9,877 bases of DNA, taken from an uncultured Bacillota bacterium (GTDB lineage Bacteria; Bacillota; Clostridia; Peptostreptococcales; Anaerovoracaceae). The translations under genes were made by a program, and so were the position numbers. The notes below the pieces were generated by a model, which did no database searches, was not told the DNA's origin, and worked only from the letters and a program-made list of their open reading frames with translations. This document shows, piece by piece, positions 5,946 through 9,877 of this stretch (the stretch's first letter is position 1; every line of letters begins with the position of its first letter). The stretch covers positions 1-9,877 of the forward strand of contig CAMJRV010000058.1 of NCBI GenBank assembly GCA_946408315.1, given 5' to 3'.

Positions 5946-5981
5946 AAAAAAGCCGAGGTGTGGAATGAAGAAGCGCACCTC
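5946..5981 (-). terminator. Possible second terminator downstream of tRNA-Glu
   Basis: On the minus strand GAGGTG and CACCTC (5976-5981 and 5955-5960) flank a 15-base loop; three bases later come six T residues. It would back up the stronger terminator at 5995-6026 and insulate thrC from tRNA transcription. The large loop makes it weaker. Confidence 0.4.
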
Positions 5982-5994
5982 TTCCTCAAAAACG

Positions 5995-6026
5995 AAAAAT
6001 ACCGAAGCGAAAGCTTCGGCATTTTT
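5995..6026 (-). terminator. Rho-independent terminator of tRNA-Glu
   Basis: The minus-strand stem GCCGAAGC-TTTC-GCTTCGGT is flanked by A5T and AT5, so a T-rich tail follows it. One pair is G-U only on the minus-strand transcript, pointing to the tRNA-Glu direction. It starts 5 bases after the encoded CCA end. Confidence 0.85.
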
Positions 6027-6030
6027 CTCT

Positions 6031-6105
6031 TGGTAACCCGTAGGGGAGTCGAACCCCTGATTCCGCCGTGAGAGGGCGACGTCTTGACCACTTGACCAAC
6101 GGGTC
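6031..6105 (-). tRNA. tRNA-Glu(CTC)
   Basis: A 75-base tRNA with encoded CCA. The acceptor stem is GACCCGT against ACGGGTT (first pair G-U). The anticodon loop CTCTCAC gives anticodon CTC, reading GAG. The T arm is AGGGG-TTCGACT-CCCCT. The minus-strand gene has its own promoter and terminator. GltX, the enzyme that charges this tRNA, is encoded 1.6 kb away, probably by coincidence. Confidence 0.95.
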
Positions 6106-6117
6106 TCATAGTAATTA

Positions 6118-6146
6118 ATTTTACTGCATACAACTCAAAAATGCAA
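6118..6146 (-). promoter_or_regulatory. Promoter of tRNA-Glu
   Basis: On the minus strand TTGCAT (6141-6146), a 17-bp spacer and TAAAAT (6118-6123). Predicted start near 6111, only a few bases before the tRNA 5' end. The same -35 hexamer precedes tRNA-Ser. Confidence 0.7.
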
Positions 6147-6217
6147 CTGTTTTTTGAAACATCATATTATGAAAAGAAAAGCTTTAAACATAACCCTATG
6201 AAAGCAAGGAGAGGAAT

Positions 6218-6898
6218 ATGATGTTTAATCCGAATTGCTACAACCAAATTCCCAAATTATGCCTGGCCCCCGAGCTTAAACCGACCGATCCCGCGCCCAG
6301 TTCGGCGTCGCCTGATCAAATTGTTCCAAACAGGTACCCGTCCTTTGGTCCGTTTGAAAATCTGGAATGCATTGCGTTCAGCCATGTGAACCTGGTGAAC
6401 GAAATGAGATACCTTTGGCTGCAAATGGTCATCTGGTCAAGGGCATATATCAGTAACAGCACGGCAAAGCCGGAGGCCCTTCACGCGGTCTATGAAAGAT
6501 TACATTTAGTCCCTATGGGATTCTATAACTACATGAATCTATTTTTTGGTCAAGGGATTGCAGAGCAGTTCCTTCAATTGCTGGCGCAGCATATCGTCAT
6601 ATTTTCAGAACTGATCAACGCTATGACTGCGGGAGACCAGCATGCGGCAAACCTGAGCAGGTCGGCATGGTACGGAAATTCCAAAAATATTTCCGCCTTC
6701 ATGGTTCGTCTCTGCAATTTATGGGAGTACAACGAATGGTTCGATCTGCTGAACAAATACCAGAAAATGCTTCTTGACGGAGCATTTGCAATCCTCACCG
6801 ACGATCATCGGAAGGAAATCATAATTTACGACCGGCTTCAGTCCCATTCGATGCGCATAGCAGACTATATGTCAAAAGGAGTAATGCATAATCTCTAG
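6218..6898 (+). CDS. Uncharacterised helical protein, paralogue of the convergent neighbour
   Basis: A 226-residue protein of unknown function. After a proline-rich, low-complexity N-terminus (about residues 1-45) comes a domain of about 170 residues that looks wholly helical. It aligns end to end with the product encoded at 6969-7538: NLVNEMRYLW, the W-x-RA helix, ERL..VP, NLFFGQGIAEQF, EIIIYDRLQSHSMRIADYMSKG. From memory these resemble small firmicute proteins often mislabelled 'acetylglutamate kinase', with a pattern like N-x-LR-x-LW-x2-H; the pattern is the only link and there is no kinase motif. The His usual after LW is Gln here, but QHIVIFSELI keeps one His. AAGGAG (6206-6211) precedes the ATG by 6 bases; a second ATG follows immediately. 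No clear sigma-A promoter was found. Confidence 0.85.
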   Translation: MMFNPNCYNQIPKLCLAPELKPTDPAPSSASPDQIVPNRYPSFGPFENLECIAFSHVNLVNEMRYLWLQMVIWSRAYISNSTAKPEALHAVYERLHLVPMGFYNYMNLFFGQGIAEQFLQLLAQHIVIFSELINAMTAGDQHAANLSRSAWYGNSKNISAFMVRLCNLWEYNEWFDLLNKYQKMLLDGAFAILTDDHRKEIIIYDRLQSHSMRIADYMSKGVMHNL

Positions 6899-6911
6899 GA
6901 GCCGGACAAAC

Positions 6912-6963
6912 GCCTCCCCATAAAGGCTCAAACGCGCTGTGGAGAGGCATCTGAAAGTTTTTT
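6912..6963 (+). terminator. Probable terminator in the convergent gap between the paralogues
   Basis: GCCTCCCC (6912-6919) pairs with GGAGAGGC (6941-6948) at 7 of 8 positions, and six T residues follow at 6958-6963 after a 9-base spacer. An outer repeat, GAGCCG (6899-6904) and CGGCTC (6964-6969), encloses the whole gap from stop codon to stop codon. The long loop and T-tract spacing make it atypical. Confidence 0.45.
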
Positions 6964-6968
6964 CGGCT

Positions 6969-7538
6969 CTATTGACCAGTAAAATACCGGTTTATTCCGT
7001 AAGCCATGTAGTCCGCGATATTCAGCGCCTGGCTTTCCATACTTTCATATAATGTAATTTCGTCCTCATACCGGCCTGCCAGATAGGCTACCGATTCAAG
7101 AAGTCCCGTCGAGTAATAGTCATGGAGGATTTTCTTCCAGATCTCCTCATCCCAGTATGGATTGATTTCAGCCAGGTAGGCTGCCATTCGGTCCACATTC
7201 TCATAGAGTTGTTGTGTATTTTTGTCTATCAATTCTCTGTCTCCCGACTTTTCCGCAAAGAGAATCTGAATCCATAGCAAGAGCTGTTCCCGCATCATGC
7301 CCTCAATGCGCCGGGCGATTGTCTCGCCGAAAAATAGCGACAGGATATTTCCGATTTCGGTAGGAGCATAGTACAGCCGTTGGCCGATCGCATCCAGATC
7401 TCCGAGATCCGCGGCAAAGCTTACGAGAAAGGCCCGTCTCCACATGGGGATATCCTCCCAAACTTTTCTCAGCGTGTTGATTAGGTTCATCTGTCCGTAG
7501 GTGATCGTGTTTCCTGCATTTTTATTTGAATCTGCCAA
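6969..7538 (-). CDS. Uncharacterised helical protein, second paralogue
   Basis: A 189-residue protein of unknown function in the same family as the product of 6218-6898, without the proline-rich N-terminus. Shared landmarks are NLINTLRKVW, MWRRAF, RLYYAPTEIGNILSLFFGETIARR, the INPYWDEEIWKKIL helix, ITLYESMESQAL and NIADYMAYGI at the C-terminus. The prediction is all-helical and soluble, with no signal peptide. The recalled family histidines are mostly replaced (WEDIPMW, REQLLLW), so any metal-related role is doubtful. The start is a TTG: GGGAGG (7547-7552) lies 8 bases upstream, while the first ATG is 16 codons inside and would remove conserved residues. It is tail to tail with its paralogue across 70 bases. 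An inverted gene duplication is the natural explanation, but divergence is high, so it is old. Confidence 0.87.
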   Translation of the reverse strand: MADSNKNAGNTITYGQMNLINTLRKVWEDIPMWRRAFLVSFAADLGDLDAIGQRLYYAPTEIGNILSLFFGETIARRIEGMMREQLLLWIQILFAEKSGDRELIDKNTQQLYENVDRMAAYLAEINPYWDEEIWKKILHDYYSTGLLESVAYLAGRYEDEITLYESMESQALNIADYMAYGINRYFTGQ

Positions 7539-7546
7539 TGAATCCG

Positions 7547-7552
7547 CCTCCC
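7547..7552 (-). promoter_or_regulatory. Ribosome binding site that sets a TTG start
   Basis: GGGAGG on the minus strand, 8 bases before the TTG at 7538. No ATG or GTG start is in frame near it. Confidence 0.75.
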
Positions 7553-7586
7553 GATACTTTTTTTATGATTCCGTCATTTCACTTTT

Positions 7587-7614
7587 ATTATAATATGTCG
7601 CAAGTCTTTTTCAG
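7587..7614 (-). promoter_or_regulatory. Probable promoter of the second paralogue gene
   Basis: On the minus strand a consensus TATAAT (7587-7592) lies 16 bp from a weak -35, CTGAAA (7609-7614). It is divergent from the gltX promoter. Confidence 0.5.
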
Positions 7615-7652
7615 TTGCGCACCTGGGGCGCAGACAGCTGGGAATTTTTCCG

Positions 7653-7681
7653 TTGAATCAAAATTGGGCACAGTATATAAT
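7653..7681 (+). promoter_or_regulatory. Sigma-A promoter of gltX
   Basis: TTGAAT (7653-7658), a 17-bp spacer and TATAAT (7676-7681). Predicted start near 7688, giving a leader of about 52 bases, too short for a T-box; none of its conserved motifs is seen. Confidence 0.8.
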
Positions 7682-7739
7682 GGATGAGGTAAAATCATTC
7701 TTGGACGAACCCCCAGGAACAAATGGAGGATAAAATAAT

Positions 7740-9395
7740 ATGGATTACAACAAACTGGCGGAACTTCTCTTTCCGCATATTACAAAAGCGCCTGAGGATT
7801 ACGAAACGCTCTACCCGGAAAGAAACCTTCCTGCCGGCGCAAAGGTGACCCGGCTCGGTCCGAGCCCGACAGGTTTCATTCATCTGGGCAATCTTTACGG
7901 AGCCTTCGTGGACGAGCGACTTGCCCATCAAAGCGGCGGGCTCTTCTATCTCCGCATCGAAGATACCGACGACAAGCGTCAGGTGGAAGGCGCTGTGGAA
8001 GCGATCATTTCCTCGCTGGAATTCTTTGGAGTGACCTTTGACGAAGGCGCTTCCATGGAGGGGGACCGGGGAAATTACGGTCCTTATTACCAGAGCCTCC
8101 GGGCGGAAATCTATCAGACCTATGTGAAACAGCTCGTTCAGGGCGGCCACGCCTATCCCTGCTTCTGCACAGAAGAAGAGCTGAACGCAATTCGCGAGGA
8201 ACAGGAACGGCTGAAAGAGAATCCCGGCTATTACGGCAGATGGGCTAAGCATAGAAACCTTACGCTGGAGGAGATTCAAAACCGTCTGGAGCAGAAGCTG
8301 CCCTTCGTTGTCAGGCTGAGATCTCAGGGCACCCATGATGGCCCGGAAGAAGATATCCGGACGATTTCAGTCGAGGACGGCATCAGAGGTACCTTGACGA
8401 TGCCGGAGAATAATCAGGACGTCGTTTTATTGAAGGCAAACGGAATTCCGACCTACCACTTCGCCCATGTGGTCGACGACCACCTGATGAGAACGACTCA
8501 TGTGGTCCGGGGCGCTGAATGGCTGCCGTCTCTGCCGATCCACGTGGAGCTGTTCCGGACCATGGGCTGGCCTCTTCCGATCTACTGCCATACGGCGCAG
8601 CTCATGAAGATGGAGGACGGCAACAAACGGAAGCTCTCCAAGCGAAAGGACCCGGAGCTTTCTCTGGATTATTACCGCAGCGAGGGCTATCACCCCAGGG
8701 CGGTGAGAGAATATCTCCTGACGATACTCAACTCCAATTATGAGGAATGGCGCCTGGAAAATCCCGACGCGGCTCAGGAAGATTTTGAATTTACCGTGGA
8801 AAAGATGAGCAATTCGGGAACCCTGTTCGACCTCGACAAGCTCAACGATATCAGCAAGGATGTTCTCGTCAGAATCTCTGCTGCAGAACTCTGCGATTTC
8901 CTGATCGACTGGGCGAAGAAATACAGGCCGGAGCTTGTCGAGCTGTTTGTCGGGCGTGAAGATTATCTCACGAAGATCCTCGATCTCGGCAGACAGGGAG
9001 AAAAGCCGCGGAAGGACTTCACCCATGCAAGACAGATGTTCGAGTTCATCAGCTATTTTTATGACGACTACTTCAAGATCGAGGACGCTTACCCTGAAAA
9101 CGTAAGCGAGGAAGACAGAAAAACCATCCTGTCGGCCTATCTGGAAAGCTACGACCACAGCGACGATCAGTCCCAATGGTTTGACAAGATCCGCGAGATT
9201 GCGGCTGTAAACGGATACGCGGCAAAGCCGAAGGATTATAAAAAGAATCCGGAACTCTACAAGGGACATGTCGGCGATGTAAGCACGGTGATCCGGATTT
9301 CCCTGATGGGCCGCGCCATGTCTCCGGACATATGGGAAATTCAGCAGATCCTCGGAGAAGAAAAGACGAAAGAAAGAATTAAAAAAGTTTTGTAA
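7740..9395 (+). CDS. gltX: Glutamate--tRNA ligase (long clostridial type)
   Basis: A 551-residue class I aminoacyl-tRNA synthetase that charges tRNA-Glu with glutamate using ATP, in the cytoplasm. The Rossmann catalytic core is clear: the HIGH-like motif HLGN (48-51) in PSPTGFIHLGNLYGA, FYLRIEDTD, and the KMSKS-like motif KLSKR (298-302). The C-terminal half is the helical anticodon-binding region. At ~550 residues it belongs to the longer form common in Clostridia rather than the ~485-residue form. The zinc-site region keeps CFC (141-143), but the third Cys position, in YYGRW, is Trp168, so zinc is probably not bound. Whether it also charges tRNA-Gln (non-discriminating) cannot be read from this sequence. 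GGAGG (7725-7729) lies 10 bases before the ATG. It appears monocistronic. Confidence 0.96.
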   Translation: MDYNKLAELLFPHITKAPEDYETLYPERNLPAGAKVTRLGPSPTGFIHLGNLYGAFVDERLAHQSGGLFYLRIEDTDDKRQVEGAVEAIISSLEFFGVTFDEGASMEGDRGNYGPYYQSLRAEIYQTYVKQLVQGGHAYPCFCTEEELNAIREEQERLKENPGYYGRWAKHRNLTLEEIQNRLEQKLPFVVRLRSQGTHDGPEEDIRTISVEDGIRGTLTMPENNQDVVLLKANGIPTYHFAHVVDDHLMRTTHVVRGAEWLPSLPIHVELFRTMGWPLPIYCHTAQLMKMEDGNKRKLSKRKDPELSLDYYRSEGYHPRAVREYLLTILNSNYEEWRLENPDAAQEDFEFTVEKMSNSGTLFDLDKLNDISKDVLVRISAAELCDFLIDWAKKYRPELVELFVGREDYLTKILDLGRQGEKPRKDFTHARQMFEFISYFYDDYFKIEDAYPENVSEEDRKTILSAYLESYDHSDDQSQWFDKIREIAAVNGYAAKPKDYKKNPELYKGHVGDVSTVIRISLMGRAMSPDIWEIQQILGEEKTKERIKKVL

Positions 9396-9464
9396 CACAT
9401 TTCCGCGCCGCTTCATAAATTATACTACAAATCAATTATTTTTATAGAAGCAGGTGATTAAAAA

Positions 9465-9569
9465 ATGTCAGAAGGATGTGGACTCCTTGGCGGAGAGGGA
9501 ATTGATACCAGCTTACTGTTCTTCTTCTTGTTACTGGTAATCATATTCTGTAACTGTTACACAAGATAG
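9465..9569 (+). CDS. 34-residue single-span membrane peptide
   Basis: A small open frame starting at ATG 9465 with AGGTGA (9452-9457) upstream. The product has a Gly/Cys-containing head (MSEGCGLLGGEG), one membrane span (LLFFFLLLVIIF, about 17-28) and a short CNCYTR tail. The layout resembles the very small glycine-headed hydrophobic proteins of spore formers (YjcZ-like in appearance), but family membership is not shown. TATACT at 9421-9426 could be a -10 box, without a good -35. A hairpin follows the stop directly, which supports a real transcription unit. The three cysteines may allow disulfides or lipidation-independent membrane clustering; this is speculation. Confidence 0.65.
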   Translation: MSEGCGLLGGEGIDTSLLFFFLLLVIIFCNCYTR

Positions 9570-9594
9570 AAAAGTCTGCCCGCGGGCGACTTTT
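9570..9594 (+). terminator. Terminator of the small membrane peptide gene
   Basis: AAAAGTC pairs with GACTTTT around an inner GCCC-GC-GGGC stem with one bulged T. It starts at the first base after the stop codon and ends in TTTT. Confidence 0.65.
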
Positions 9595-9607
9595 CAACCA
9601 CTGGCAA

Positions 9608-9640
9608 GGGCTGTCGCACTTCGAAATCGTGCGACAGCCC
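9608..9640. repeat. 12-bp perfect GC-rich hairpin
   Basis: GGGCTGTCGCAC and GTGCGACAGCCC with a 9-base loop. No T-tract follows on either strand, so it is not a standard terminator. It is the second of three hairpins in 140 bases. Confidence 0.7.
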
Positions 9641-9652
9641 CGTTGATTTCCA

Positions 9653-9707
9653 GGCTCGGTCCGTTTACAAAACCGCGTTTTCAGCGGTTGCGGCTTCGGA
9701 TCGAGCC
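9653..9707 (-). terminator. Large nested hairpin, probable terminator of the minus-strand gene
   Basis: The outer stem is GGCTCG and CGAGCC plus TCCG/CGGA after one mismatch. The inner stem is AACCGC-7-GCGGTT, followed by TT on the minus strand. It begins 3 bases after the stop of the partial minus-strand frame. Confidence 0.5.
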
Positions 9708-9710
9708 CTC

Positions 9711-9877
9711 CTATATCTGAATGTCTAAGCCGCCTTCCGCGGCCGCTTCCGTGCTGGCGGAGGCCTCCGCGCCGACAGCGGTTTTCATCCCGGCATCGTC
9801 CGGCCTTATCCCTGCGAGGTCCAGCTTTGTTCCAGCGTCCCAAAATCCCCGACCGCATCCGCCCTTTTGCTTTTCCC
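9711..9877 (-). CDS. Partial open frame, C-terminal end of an unidentified protein
   Basis: An open frame enters from the right edge and ends at TAG 9711-9713, giving 54 residues in view. The tail is hydrophilic and alanine-rich (DLAGIRPDDAGMKTAV, then ASASTEAAAEGGLDIQI). It has a more protein-like composition than the Arg/Gly-rich frame overlapping it, and a strong hairpin follows its stop directly. No family is recognised, and a non-coding edge cannot be excluded. Confidence 0.42.
   Translation of the reverse strand, partial: EKQKGGCGRGFWDAGTKLDLAGIRPDDAGMKTAVGAEASASTEAAAEGGLDIQI

Noticed and set aside
5900..6133. 77-codon minus-strand open frame
   Set aside because: It spans tRNA-Glu and its terminator; the SHGGIRGSTPLRVTKR segment is translated tRNA.
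6154..6200. Sporulation sigma (SigE/SigK-like) promoter before the 6218 gene
   Set aside because: TCATATT and CATAACCCTA look suggestive, but their spacing (20 bp) and the extra base in the -10 do not fit the consensus forms.
7682..7739. T-box or other riboswitch in the gltX leader
   Set aside because: The leader after the predicted start is only about 52 bases, with no T-box sequence and no competing terminator stem.
8427..9416. Long minus-strand open frame (329 codons) across gltX
   Set aside because: It is antisense to the catalytic and anticodon-binding parts of GltX, with no recognisable domain or start signal.
9541..9858. 105-codon minus-strand open frame rich in Arg and Gly
   Set aside because: It runs through all three hairpins and the stop of the small membrane gene. 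The frame ending at 9711 is more protein-like.
1..9877. CRISPR array or intact insertion sequence
   Set aside because: There are no regularly spaced repeats, and no transposase or integrase coding sequence anywhere in the window.

Overview
The window looks like chromosomal DNA from a low-to-mid G+C, Gram-positive anaerobe of the Clostridia/Eubacteriales type; I cannot fix the genus. The grounds are strong AGGAGG-type ribosome binding sites, GTG and TTG starts, vegetative promoters with 17-bp spacers, tRNA genes with encoded CCA ends, a ~550-residue clostridial-type glutamyl-tRNA synthetase, a YxjI/LURP-one-like protein and a tiny single-span membrane protein of the kind common in spore formers.

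Left part (1-1600, minus strand): the N-terminal part of a MalT-like (LuxR-family) ATP-dependent regulator runs off the left edge. Upstream of it is a LURP-one-related protein with its own promoter. Each gene has a recognisable sigma-A promoter, so they are probably separate units.

Islet (about 1717-3002): an mntA-hepT toxin-antitoxin operon on the minus strand, with its own promoter and terminator, sits beside a tRNA-Ser(GGA) gene. A 19/20 direct copy of the tRNA anticodon-loop/variable-arm segment lies on the far side of the operon. I read this as a small, decayed tRNA-integrated element with a toxin-antitoxin cargo and no integrase left. Between mntA and the tRNA lie a GC-richer, hairpin-rich non-coding stretch and a headless tRNA 3' end facing tRNA-Ser across an 18-bp bidirectional terminator.

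Middle (3003-6105): a 20-bp perfect palindrome separates the tRNA-Ser promoter from a membrane-bound diguanylate cyclase (plus strand). Convergent to that gene is thrC (threonine synthase, minus). Upstream of thrC lies a tRNA-Glu(CTC) gene with its promoter and terminator.

Right part (6218-9877): two convergent genes encode distant paralogues of an uncharacterised all-helical family, one on each strand, meeting across a 70-bp gap. Then comes gltX (plus) with a near-consensus promoter, a 34-residue membrane peptide gene, three successive strong hairpins, and the probable C-terminal end of a further minus-strand gene.

The genes do not form one pathway. The window mixes housekeeping genes (thrC, gltX, two tRNAs) with signalling (GGDEF, MalT-like), one mobile-looking toxin-antitoxin islet, and an unexplained paralogue pair.
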